A stretch of 64,000 nt of DNA from an uncultured Spartobacteria bacterium (GTDB lineage Bacteria; Verrucomicrobiota; Verrucomicrobiia; Chthoniobacterales; Chthoniobacteraceae). The first letter of the stretch is position 1; the number at the start of each line of letters is the position of its first letter. Location of the stretch: positions 1-64,000 of the forward strand of contig CAIZLD010000019.1 of the NCBI GenBank assembly GCA_903933715.1, written 5' to 3'. The translations under genes and the position numbers were made by a program. Below are positions 44,324-52,176 of the stretch, piece by piece. The notes beneath the pieces are model-generated. The model was given only the letters and a program-made list of their open reading frames with translations, was not told the DNA's origin and made no database searches.

Positions 44324-45066
44324 AAACGATGAGTTTCAACCGCTATTCCCGAGAACAAATCGAGGAGCACGTCAAGCACCTGGGAGACTGGTTCCAGAAT
44401 ATCGATTTACAAGGGGTTCCAACGGCTCCGGCCCATTTTTTGGGAGACTACCCTTCGGTGAAATGGCGGCGCTTCGCAGATTCTGTCCCCCGGGATCTTC
44501 GCGGAAAATCCGTTCTCGATATCGGCTGCAACGCCGGATTTTACAGCTTTGAGATGAAGCGCAGGGGGGCGGATCGGGTTTTGGGGATCGACTCCGACGA
44601 CGGTTATCTTGCACAAGCCAGGTTTGCTGCGGAGGTGCTCGGCGAAGAAGTCGAATTTCAGAACCTGTCTGTTTACGATATCGCCCATTTGGGAGAAAAG
44701 TTTGACGTGGTTTTGTTCATGGGGGTGATCTATCACCTGCGCCATCCCCTGCTCGCTCTGGACCTTATTCACGAGCACGTCGCGAACGATTTGCTCATCT
44801 TCCAATCGATGATGCGGGGGAACTCTTCGGTACCGGAGCTTCAAAACGATTACGACTTCCGGGATACGGATGTTTTTGAGTCTCCCGATTTTCCGCGCCT
44901 GCATTTTGTGGAACACAAATACGCGGGAGATCCCACCAATTGGTGGATCCCGAACCGCGCTTGTGCAGAAGCGATGCTGCGCAGCGCCGGTTTCCAAATC
45001 CTCGATCATCCGGAAGAGGAAGTGTTTATTTGCTCCCGTAAGGGAAAAGCCGGAGCCCCATTATGA
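44320..45066 (+). CDS. SAM-dependent methyltransferase (possible TIGR04290/Rta_06860 type)
   Basis: A 248-residue class I methyltransferase. Motif I is VLDIGCNAGFYSFEM (about 64-78), an acidic motif II follows (VLGIDSDD), and VVLFMGVIYHLRHPLLAL is the motif IV region. The N-terminal helix-rich part and NWWIPNRACAEAMLRSAGF resemble the family I remember as TIGR04290 (from Ramlibacter), which occurs in glycosyltransferase clusters; this recollection is unverified. It overlaps both neighbours by 4 bases. Confidence 0.85.
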   Translation: MKTMSFNRYSREQIEEHVKHLGDWFQNIDLQGVPTAPAHFLGDYPSVKWRRFADSVPRDLRGKSVLDIGCNAGFYSFEMKRRGADRVLGIDSDDGYLAQARFAAEVLGEEVEFQNLSVYDIAHLGEKFDVVLFMGVIYHLRHPLLALDLIHEHVANDLLIFQSMMRGNSSVPELQNDYDFRDTDVFESPDFPRLHFVEHKYAGDPTNWWIPNRACAEAMLRSAGFQILDHPEEEVFICSRKGKAGAPL

Positions 45067-45947
45067 TTGAAGCCGTCATGTTCTGGAACGAGCCCAATAA
45101 TAAATCTCATTGGGCCTTCGAATTGGACCCCGAATGGAAGACGTTTGGCGCAATGGTAAAATTGGCCTCCCGGCGTGTCGCGGTTGAAAACCCACGCCTG
45201 ATCCGCGTGCTGGGGGGAATATCCCCGATCGACCCCAATTTCATTGCCAACATGCAGGCTCAGGGAGTTCTCGACGACTTAAACGCCGTCGCTGTGCATG
45301 GATTCCCGCTCGACTGGAACTTGTGGAACATTCATGAATGGCCCGCAAAAATCGCAGAAATTCAAGCGATGACCCATTTGCCGGTTTGGGTGTCGGAGGT
45401 CGGCGTTTCCTCGTTTGGAGCGGAAGAGGTTCAAGATTTTGGACTCACACGAACGGCGGAACTCTTGATCGGAATCGCCCCGCGAATCCACTGGTACAGT
45501 TTGTACGATCTGCCCAGCCAATGGCCTGCAACAACCCGGCACCGAGAGGCTGAAGGTTCATCCTATTACCGTCATTTCTATATGGGCCTTTTGAATGAAA
45601 ACGGATTGCCAAAGTGCGCTTTGCAACGGTTCTCGCAATACACACCGGAACTCGGAATTTGCCAATGGTTTCATTTTGAGGATCACCGTTTGGATGACGC
45701 TGTAAGCTGGCTGCGACGGCTTGGGGTCAAATCGCTGCGAACCGGTTTAAGTTGGGCGGATAGTTTCCGGCCCAACGCGGAAGCCTGGTTTGATCGCCAG
45801 ATGCGGGCGCTGGAACCTTTTGACGTGACCTTGACGTTTTGCTTCACGCCGGAACATCTGGGAATTGAACCCCATCACACCAGCCCTCCCCGGCGGATTG
45901 AAGAATTTGCAGAGTTCTGTGCGCGCATGACAAAACGGTATTCCTGA
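45063..45947 (+). CDS. Clan A glycoside hydrolase (beta-xylosidase-like), halves apparently permuted
   Basis: A 294-residue protein. The acid/base motif FWNEPN (E10) lies at the very N-terminus and the nucleophile motif VWVSEVG (E112) in the middle. The C-terminal third (about 197-294, AVSWLRRLGVKSLRTGLSWA and FCFTPEHLG) looks like the beta1-beta3 part that normally precedes the NEP motif in TIM-barrel glycosidases. Both catalytic glutamates are present. Known clan A enzymes cleave beta-linked sugars; here trimming or transfer of a glycan is inferred. It overlaps the methyltransferase gene by 4 bases. Confidence 0.75.
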   Translation: MIEAVMFWNEPNNKSHWAFELDPEWKTFGAMVKLASRRVAVENPRLIRVLGGISPIDPNFIANMQAQGVLDDLNAVAVHGFPLDWNLWNIHEWPAKIAEIQAMTHLPVWVSEVGVSSFGAEEVQDFGLTRTAELLIGIAPRIHWYSLYDLPSQWPATTRHREAEGSSYYRHFYMGLLNENGLPKCALQRFSQYTPELGICQWFHFEDHRLDDAVSWLRRLGVKSLRTGLSWADSFRPNAEAWFDRQMRALEPFDVTLTFCFTPEHLGIEPHHTSPPRRIEEFAEFCARMTKRYS

Positions 45948-45959
45948 TTTTAAACACCT

Positions 45960-46277
45960 ATGCCAAATAAAAATAAGAATAATGCGAAATCCCATGAACA
46001 TGGGGCGGACTCCCACAAAACAGTGGATCATGACGAAATCCGGAAATGGGTTGAAAAAAGGGGCGGCCACCCTTCCACCGTGAAGCGAACCATGAAAAAT
46101 CATGAACCGGGATTGCTTCGAATCGACTTCCCCGGATATAGCGGGGAAGGAACGCTTGAAGAAATTACATGGGAAGATTTCTTTGAGAAATTTGATAAAG
46201 AAGAGCTGGCATTCCTTTATCAAAATGAAACCAAAGACGGAAAAGAAAGCCGGTTTTGTAAATTGATCGCCCGCTAA
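45960..46277 (+). CDS. Small conserved protein, often labelled glucan-branching-enzyme-like
   Basis: A 105-residue polar protein with a Lys/His/Asn-rich N-terminus, then a compact conserved core: DHDEIRKWVEKRGGHPSTVK, LLRIDFPGYSGEGTLEEITW, EDFFEKFDKEELAFLYQNET. I recall homologues of this length, frequently mislabelled 1,4-alpha-glucan branching enzyme, but there is no catalytic domain. No signal peptide or membrane segment is seen. It sits inside the glycan operon, 12 bases after the glycosidase gene. Confidence 0.75.
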   Translation: MPNKNKNNAKSHEHGADSHKTVDHDEIRKWVEKRGGHPSTVKRTMKNHEPGLLRIDFPGYSGEGTLEEITWEDFFEKFDKEELAFLYQNETKDGKESRFCKLIAR

Positions 46278-46286
46278 CGGACTGGT

Positions 46287-47126
46287 ATGAGAGGGAAGCG
46301 ACTTTACTTTGGACGATTCCCCCGGTTTTTTGCCGATCTGGTCGATGAGCGGCGGCCGCCATTAAGGATTCCCACGCTGGTTATTGTGGCGCATCCCGAT
46401 GATGAGGTCATCGGGATGGGGGCTCAATTGCAACGCTTAAAAAATGCGACGCTTTTACATATTACCGACGGCGCACCAAAAAATCCCGAAGACGCAAAAA
46501 ATGCAGGATATTACAGCGCCAGCGATTATGCCAATGCACGCCGGCGCGAGCTCGAGAATGCGCTCCATATTGCGGGAGCCTCGCTCTCAAATACATTGGA
46601 GTTGAAAGTACGCGACCAGGAAGCCTCGTTGGAGCTTGGCGGCATCACCGAGGCAGTGAGGAGGATAACATCGGAGATCAGGCCACGAGTGGTCTTCACC
46701 CATCCTTACGAAGGGGGCCATCCTGATCATGATGCCACTGCTTTTGCGGTCCATGCCGCGTGCGCTCGCCTGCCGCGCCCGCCATGCATCATCGAAATGA
46801 CTTCTTATCATTGGGAATGCTCCCGAATGGTGACGGGGAAGTTCCTGACCTCGCATTCCCGTGAAATCTGGACCGCTTTTCTCAATCCCGAGGAACTGAA
46901 AATCAAACGGCTCATGTTCAATTGTTTCAAAACACAGGAGCCTGTCCTGAGGGCGTTCCGGATCGATGCAGAGCGGTTCCGGGTCGCCCCGAGATACGAT
47001 TTTTCCACTCCGCCCCATCCGGGAACTTTATATGGTTCGCATAACCAATTTGGGATCACCGCGCGGTTTTTCAACTCCCTCGCGCAGGCGACGCTCGTGG
47101 AAAATGGAATCCAGGGAAGGATATGA
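46287..47126 (+). CDS. PIG-L/LmbE-family deacetylase
   Basis: A 279-residue zinc-dependent N-deacetylase. It has the metal-binding AHPDDEVIGMG (with His and Asp-Asp) and the second signature HPYEGGHPDHDATAF. Family members remove acetyl from GlcNAc-linked inositols (mycothiol MshB, GPI PIG-L) or from bacillithiol precursors. Presence beside ino1 and GT4 genes suggests an N-acetylglucosaminyl-inositol-type substrate, though other acetylated sugars are possible. The start is the ATG at 46287; the downstream gene overlaps by 4 bases. Confidence 0.88.
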   Translation: MRGKRLYFGRFPRFFADLVDERRPPLRIPTLVIVAHPDDEVIGMGAQLQRLKNATLLHITDGAPKNPEDAKNAGYYSASDYANARRRELENALHIAGASLSNTLELKVRDQEASLELGGITEAVRRITSEIRPRVVFTHPYEGGHPDHDATAFAVHAACARLPRPPCIIEMTSYHWECSRMVTGKFLTSHSREIWTAFLNPEELKIKRLMFNCFKTQEPVLRAFRIDAERFRVAPRYDFSTPPHPGTLYGSHNQFGITARFFNSLAQATLVENGIQGRI

Positions 47127-48175
47127 AATTTACAATCCTCAATGTCGCCTACCCGTTTGCGCCCGTTGGCCCTGATGCAGTGGGTGGGGCGGAACAAATC
47201 CTTTCCCAGCTTGATATTGCGTTGGAAAACCAGGGAGACCGTTCAATTGTGATAGCTTGTGACGGCTCCCAAACCGCGGGCCATCTCATCAAGACACCGC
47301 GCGTGAGAGGCGTCATCAATGATGCGTTTCGTTCCGGAATTCATGAACAGGTCCGGATCGCGATCGGTCACGCCCTGGCGCGATGGCACATCGATCTGAT
47401 CCACTTTCACGGCGTGGATTGCCATGCTTATATTCCTGCGCAGGAAATTCCAACTCTGGTCACGCTGCATTGCCCCCCGTCGTTCTATGATCCGATTGTG
47501 TTTGAACCGTGGCGGCCCCGATTGCACATCCATTGCGTCTCCGCTTCACAACGCAGATCTTGTCCTCCGGCGGATCATATGGTTGCGGAAGTTCCGAACG
47601 GCGTCCCGGAAGCCTTGATGCAAACGCGCCATGCCAAACGCAGCTTTGCATTCGCACTGGGCCGCATCTGTCGGGAAAAGAATTTTCACCTGGCTCTCGA
47701 TGCCGCCAGGCAGGCGAAATGCCCCCTCCTGCTCGCGGGCGACACATTTCCCTATCCCGATCACCAATCTTACTACCGTGAACAGATTTTTCCGCGGCTG
47801 GATTCGTTACGCCGTTATATCGGTCCGATCGGGTTCGCACGCAAGCGGCGGCTCCTCTCGGCAGCCCGCTGCCTCTTGATCCCTTCGCTGGCCGCTGAAA
47901 CCAGCTCCCTTGTGGCGATGGAAGCCCTCGCCTGCGGCACCCCGATCATCGCGTTCCCCTCCGGAGCGCTTCCGGACATCGTTGAGCACGGAAGAACCGG
48001 TTTTATCGTTCGCAATGAATATGAAATGGCGGAAGCCATTCACGCGGCCGGAGCCATTGACCCGGATATTTGCCGCGCCGCAGCTCGGGAGCGATTTGCG
48101 GCGAGCCGGATGATCTCGAAATATCTCGATCTCTACCGCCATCTCTGCAAAAAGGAGGCTCCGTTTCATGCTTGA
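47123..48175 (+). CDS. GT4-family glycosyltransferase (second)
   Basis: A 350-residue GT-B enzyme. The N-terminal PDAVGGAEQILSQLDIALEN holds the acceptor-side glycine loop, and the donor domain has FALGRICREKNFHLALDAAR and the E-x7-E motif AETSSLVAMEALACGTPIIA. It resembles mannosyl/glucosyltransferases of the MshA/PimB clade only in general outline. It is between the deacetylase and acyltransferase genes, with 4- and 8-base overlaps. Confidence 0.87.
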   Translation: MKFTILNVAYPFAPVGPDAVGGAEQILSQLDIALENQGDRSIVIACDGSQTAGHLIKTPRVRGVINDAFRSGIHEQVRIAIGHALARWHIDLIHFHGVDCHAYIPAQEIPTLVTLHCPPSFYDPIVFEPWRPRLHIHCVSASQRRSCPPADHMVAEVPNGVPEALMQTRHAKRSFAFALGRICREKNFHLALDAARQAKCPLLLAGDTFPYPDHQSYYREQIFPRLDSLRRYIGPIGFARKRRLLSAARCLLIPSLAAETSSLVAMEALACGTPIIAFPSGALPDIVEHGRTGFIVRNEYEMAEAIHAAGAIDPDICRAAARERFAASRMISKYLDLYRHLCKKEAPFHA

Positions 48176-49178
48176 GATCTCTGGATCTTTATCGGCGGAA
48201 GAAATCGGCTCCATCGAATCTCTTGAAGCACTGGAGCCCGAGTGGAGGTCACTTTGGCAGCGTTGCCCAAGCGCAACCCCGTTTCAGAATCCGATCTGGC
48301 TGATTCCATGGTGGCGGTATTTTGGGAGCGATAAACAACTGCTGACGTTGTTATTCCGCACCCGCGGCGACCTCGTCGGCGTTGCCCCATTTTGCATTCT
48401 TCATGATCATGAAGGATGCAAGGTGATGCCTGTCGGGATCGGTGTATCCGATTACCTGGACGCCCTTTTTGCCCCCGGCTACGAGCAAGCCGGAGCCGAG
48501 GCGTGTATCAATCATCTTTTACATTCCACGACTCATTGGGACATTTGCGAACTGCAACCGCTTCTTGCCGAATCTCCCTTTTTGAAAACCGAAGTTCCGG
48601 GGGGAATGATCGCCGATGTCCGGCAAACCGATCAACTCACCTCACTCAAGCTTCCATCCGAACCACGCGCATTCCGGAGCCAGCTTTCGTCGCATTTTAC
48701 CAAGCGCCTGAACAAGGCGTATCGGCAGGCGCATTTGCTCGGTTCGGTTCGCTTTGAAACCGGGATGCCTTTTCACAAAACCTTCGATCAACTCTTACGT
48801 TTTCATGAAGCCCGCTGGAGCAACCGATCCAACACCGGGGCGCTCATGCGCCGCGCAGATGCGTTTCATCGCGAAGCCGCCCAAGCGATGCTACATCATG
48901 GGACACTGCGACTTTACGGTTTAAATATTGGCGGACAGATCGTGGCCGTGCTTTACGGATTTAGGCACCGGCGACGGGGTTATTTCTACTTAATGGGGTT
49001 TGACGCTGCGTTTTCAAAAATCAGTCCCGGTGTACTCTTAATGATTTACGCGATTGAAGAATTAATTCGCGAAGAGGCAATTTCATGTGAATTTCTTCGC
49101 GGCCACGAGCCGTTCAAATATCGCTGGGGCGTAAGCGAACGAAATACCTATGGTCTCAGGATCCATCATCGCACATGA
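48168..49178 (+). CDS. FemAB/CelD-like GNAT acyltransferase
   Basis: A 336-residue protein of the Acetyltransf_6 (CelD/FemAB) type. The N-terminal part has WRSLWQRCPSATPFQNPIWL. The C-terminal GNAT domain has FHKTFDQLLRFHEARWSNRS, LRLYGLNIGGQIVAVLYGFR and HEPFKYRWGVSERNTYGL. Family members add acyl or aminoacyl groups to sugars or lipids, so it may acylate an amine freed by the PIG-L deacetylase. An AAGGAGG site precedes the ATG at 48168. Confidence 0.82.
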   Translation: MLEISGSLSAEEIGSIESLEALEPEWRSLWQRCPSATPFQNPIWLIPWWRYFGSDKQLLTLLFRTRGDLVGVAPFCILHDHEGCKVMPVGIGVSDYLDALFAPGYEQAGAEACINHLLHSTTHWDICELQPLLAESPFLKTEVPGGMIADVRQTDQLTSLKLPSEPRAFRSQLSSHFTKRLNKAYRQAHLLGSVRFETGMPFHKTFDQLLRFHEARWSNRSNTGALMRRADAFHREAAQAMLHHGTLRLYGLNIGGQIVAVLYGFRHRRRGYFYLMGFDAAFSKISPGVLLMIYAIEELIREEAISCEFLRGHEPFKYRWGVSERNTYGLRIHHRT

Positions 49179-49774
49179 CCACCTTCTTACTCGTTCGGCA
49201 TGGTGCGCATGATCTCCTGGGGAAAACCTTGGCGGGAAGAGCCCAGGAAGTGCATCTCAATTCTCTCGGAGAGCGTCAATCCCACTGGCTCGCGGAACGG
49301 ATCAATAGTTATCCCGTCAATGCAATCTATAGCAGTCCCTTAACCCGGTGCATCGAGACGGCGAGCCTCATCGCGCGACGAATGAACCTTCCCGTCGAAC
49401 CGGTTGAATCGGCCAGTGAAATCGACTTCGGCGAGTGGAGCGGGCGCGACTTCCAGGATCTGGCCCCCCTCCCTGAATGGCAGCGCTATAACGGATTGCG
49501 TTCATTGACCGCACCTCCCCACGGGGAATCGATGGTCGCCGTGCAGGGTCGGCTCTTTTCCCTTTTCACGGGTCTGTGCCGCCAGTTTCCGAATGGATAT
49601 ATCACCCTCGTCAGCCATGCGGATGTGATCAAAGCTGCCCTCGTGTATTTTCTCGGAGTGCCGCTTGATTTCCACCGGCGGTTCGAGATCAGCCCGGGTT
49701 CACTATCCATCATTGCGCTGGATCAATCAGGGCCGCGGGTTCTTTCAATGAACGAAACCGTGCACGGTATGTGA
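49175..49774 (+). CDS. Histidine phosphatase superfamily protein
   Basis: A 199-residue phosphoglycerate-mutase-like phosphatase. The RHG phospho-His motif is LLVRHGAHD (about residue 9), with supporting IYSSPLTRCIETA, EIDFGEWSGRD and the second His in TLVSHADVIKA. A soluble phosphatase here could dephosphorylate inositol phosphate or a phospho-glycoside intermediate. It overlaps the acyltransferase gene by 4 bases. Confidence 0.88.
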   Translation: MTTFLLVRHGAHDLLGKTLAGRAQEVHLNSLGERQSHWLAERINSYPVNAIYSSPLTRCIETASLIARRMNLPVEPVESASEIDFGEWSGRDFQDLAPLPEWQRYNGLRSLTAPPHGESMVAVQGRLFSLFTGLCRQFPNGYITLVSHADVIKAALVYFLGVPLDFHRRFEISPGSLSIIALDQSGPRVLSMNETVHGM

Positions 49775-49816
49775 AACTTACGGCAAAAAGTTCTGCCGGG
49801 CACGATTCGTTTCAAT

Positions 49817-50809
49817 ATGACCAGCAAACCACGTTTGGGATTCCTCGGCCTGGGCTGGATTGGAACGCAGCGAATGCAGGCGGTTGCGGAGAGCGGCCTG
49901 GCAGATATTCTGGCGATTGCCGATCCATCACCTGAAGCTCTTCAGAACGCCTCCCGCATTGTACCTCATGCGAAATGCGTCCAGACGATTTATCAACTGC
50001 TCGAACTTGAATTGGACGGCATAGTTATCGCTAGTCCCAGCGCGCTCCACGCCGACCAATCCATCGCGGCGTTGGAGAGGAATATAGCTGTATTCTGTCA
50101 AAAGCCGCTGGGCCGCTCCCTTTCCGAAGTTGAAAAAATTGTCGCTACAGCCCAACGAGCCGATGTGCTGCTCGGGATCGACCTCTCATACCGGTTCACT
50201 CGGGGAATAGAAGCGATCCGTGATTCAATCCACGCAGGGGAACTGGGCAAGATTTACGCGGCAAATCTCGTATTTCATAACGCATATGGCCCGGACAAAT
50301 CGTGGTTCTATCATCCGGAACTGTCCGGAGGCGGATGCGTGATCGACCTGGGTGTCCATCTGGTTGATCTCGCATTGCTCCTGATCCCATCGCCGGTTAC
50401 CGCCGTTTCCAGCCGGCTTTTTTGCAAGGGCGTTCCGATTAACCCTGTCTCAACAGGCCGGGTGGAAGATTTCGCGATCGCGCGACTCGACTTCGCCTCG
50501 GGAGCAACTGCCCAGATTGCGTGCTCCTGGAATTTACATGCAGGCCAGGACGCGATCATTGAGGCTTCGTTTTACGGGGACTGCGGCGGCGCCTCGCTAC
50601 GCAATGTCAATGGATCGTTTTTGGATTTTACCGCAGAACTCTACAATAGCACCTCGAGAAAACTCCTGGCAGGGCATCCCGATTCATGGGGGCCGCGGGC
50701 ATTACTCTCATGGGTTCGTCGGCTTGCAGCGGGAACCCGCTTCGATTGTGAGGTCAATAGCGTTCTCCGAACCACCGCCATTCTGGATTCCATCTACCAG
50801 CGTTCGTGA
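49817..50809 (+). CDS. Gfo/Idh/MocA-family oxidoreductase
   Basis: A 330-residue NAD(P)-dependent enzyme. The Rossmann motif is GFLGLGWIGTQRMQAVAESG, the lysine signature reads FCQKPLGRS (CQKP in place of the usual CEKP), and the catalytic acid/His region is GGGCVIDLGVHLVDLAL. Substrates of the family are sugars or inositols; inositol 2-dehydrogenase activity is possible given ino1 in the same operon. It is the last gene of the run, 42 bases after the phosphatase, and is followed by a terminator. Confidence 0.87.
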   Translation: MTSKPRLGFLGLGWIGTQRMQAVAESGLADILAIADPSPEALQNASRIVPHAKCVQTIYQLLELELDGIVIASPSALHADQSIAALERNIAVFCQKPLGRSLSEVEKIVATAQRADVLLGIDLSYRFTRGIEAIRDSIHAGELGKIYAANLVFHNAYGPDKSWFYHPELSGGGCVIDLGVHLVDLALLLIPSPVTAVSSRLFCKGVPINPVSTGRVEDFAIARLDFASGATAQIACSWNLHAGQDAIIEASFYGDCGGASLRNVNGSFLDFTAELYNSTSRKLLAGHPDSWGPRALLSWVRRLAAGTRFDCEVNSVLRTTAILDSIYQRS

Positions 50810-50831
50810 TCGCAACAAGGATAGTCAAAAA

Positions 50832-50863
50832 AATCCGTGCCGCCAATACAGACGGCACGGATT
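50832..50863. terminator. Bidirectional terminator between the glycan operon and the stress genes
   Basis: AATCCGTGCCG (50832-50842) pairs perfectly with CGGCACGGATT (50853-50863), an 11-bp stem with a 10-base loop. On the minus strand the stem runs into TTTTTTT (50833-50827). It lies between the convergent ends of the Gfo/Idh gene and the glycine-zipper gene. Confidence 0.8.
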
Positions 50864-50885
50864 GGATTCTTATCTGGCAACAAGT

Positions 50886-51428
50886 TTATTTTTCACGATG
50901 ATACCGCTCTTCGGGAACGGACGATTCTGACGCGGAAGAGATATCGTCAGCACCGCATTCCCTGAGAACAGCTGTCGCGCGGTCCACCCCGCCAGAGTCT
51001 TCGGTATGGACGGAAACGAGAATATTTCCCTCCTTGATCTTTGACTCAAAGCGGCGCGCCTCGAATTCCGGCATCCCCATGCCGACCAAAGCGCCCACGA
51101 TTCCTCCGACGGCAGTGCCTACAGCCGCTCCGCTCAATGCCGCCATGATCGGCCCGGCAGCGACAAATGGCCCAAGGCCGGGAATCGCCAAGGTACCGAT
51201 CCCTGCGAGCCATCCGAGAATCCCCCCCGCCACAAAGCCGCTGGTTCCGCCGGTCGTCGCCCCTTCCGGAGCTTTGGTCTCATGCTCAATCGCGAAATCT
51301 TTCGTTCCCGAGACGTCCGCGAATAGCATGGAGATATCGTTCGGATAAAAACCGACCGTTTTGAGGCGATCGACCACATGCTCAGCCTGCGAGCGGTCCT
51401 TCAAAATTCCAAATACAGATTTTTTCAT
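50886..51428 (-). CDS. Stress-type protein with YflT-like N-terminus and glycine-rich membrane segment
   Basis: A 180-residue protein. The N-terminal about 60 residues (SVFGILKDRSQAEHVVDRLK, VGFYPNDISMLFAD) resemble the YflT/general stress protein 17M region. A Gly/Ala-rich hydrophobic stretch follows (about 75-125, TSGFVAGGILGWLAGIG and PIMAALSGAAVGTAVGGIVG), and a C-terminal alpha-beta part has GNILVSVHTEDSG. The glycine zipper suggests membrane insertion. Co-transcription with the BON gene is likely because it starts 6 bases after that stop. Confidence 0.72.
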   Translation of the reverse strand: MKKSVFGILKDRSQAEHVVDRLKTVGFYPNDISMLFADVSGTKDFAIEHETKAPEGATTGGTSGFVAGGILGWLAGIGTLAIPGLGPFVAAGPIMAALSGAAVGTAVGGIVGALVGMGMPEFEARRFESKIKEGNILVSVHTEDSGGVDRATAVLRECGADDISSASESSVPEERYHREK

Positions 51429-51434
51429 AATGAA

Positions 51435-51794
51435 TTATTCCGATTTTTTTACTTCGAGGTGGTTTGCTACTTTTCCCTGGCCTGCAGCTTGTTCCGCAAG
51501 GGAACCGATAGTCGCCTTTTCCTGCTCGGAACGGACCGGACCGCGTAGCGTTACATTCTTGTTGATGGTGATCACTTTAATATTCTTTGCCATGGAGGAG
51601 AGCGCGTCTGTTTTGACGATGGAGCGGCGGATATTTTTAGTTATCTCGCGATCTTCGGGCGATCCCCCCTGATTCTCCGCAGTTGTCTGCTCGGCGGCAT
51701 TTTTCCTGGTGTTATCCGGTTTCGGAGCCTGCGAATCTGGAGTTTGAGCGACTGCAGTCGAGGCAAGCAGCAAGATGATTAGGGTATTTTTCAT
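51435..51794 (-). CDS. Secreted BON-domain protein
   Basis: A 119-residue protein. The signal peptide is LIILLLASTAVAQ. A polar linker follows, then one BON domain (about 52-115, REITKNIRRSIVKTDALSS, ITINKNVTLRGPVRSEQEKA, GKVANHLEVK). BON domains bind phospholipid and occur in periplasmic stress proteins such as OsmY. The ATG at 51792-51794 starts the signal peptide; an ATG at 51851 would add a 19-residue lead and is less likely. Confidence 0.82.
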   Translation of the reverse strand: MKNTLIILLLASTAVAQTPDSQAPKPDNTRKNAAEQTTAENQGGSPEDREITKNIRRSIVKTDALSSMAKNIKVITINKNVTLRGPVRSEQEKATIGSLAEQAAGQGKVANHLEVKKSE

Positions 51795-51974
51795 GACGCA
51801 AGTAAAACGAACCACACTGATGCTTCGGTTGTTTGTAGATTTCTTAATCATTACTCCATTGGCCGATATTTGAGGCTTTTGTTTTCAGACCCATTTCCAG
51901 CTAAGAATGAAACGAGGGCGCGCCGGGAAATGGTTGCCTATCCGAAGCGGCATCCGTTGCTTTGGAGGGCCATA

Positions 51975-52166
51975 ATGTGGTTCGTTTACGAAGATGGTTT
52001 CATGAGCACCATTCTTCTGATTGTCTTGGTTCTCCTCTTGATTGGAGCCCTTCCACGGTGGCCTTATAGCAGCGGTTGGGGATATTATCCCAGCGGCATT
52101 CTTGGAATCATTCTCTTGATTATTTTGGTGATGTTTCTTTTGGGGAGTTTCCGTGCCGGGCCTTAG
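51975..52166 (+). CDS. DUF3309 small membrane protein
   Basis: About 63 residues: two hydrophobic segments (TILLIVLVLLLIGALPRW and GIILLIILVMFLLGSF) joined by PYSSGWGYYPSG, the DUF3309 pattern. Function is unknown; such peptides are often stress-induced. The ATG at 51975 follows GGAGGG (51965-51970), although the usual family start MSTILL lies at 52002 in the same frame, so the first nine residues are uncertain. Confidence 0.75.
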   Translation: MWFVYEDGFMSTILLIVLVLLLIGALPRWPYSSGWGYYPSGILGIILLIILVMFLLGSFRAGP

Positions 52167-52176
52167 CCCCTGGCGC

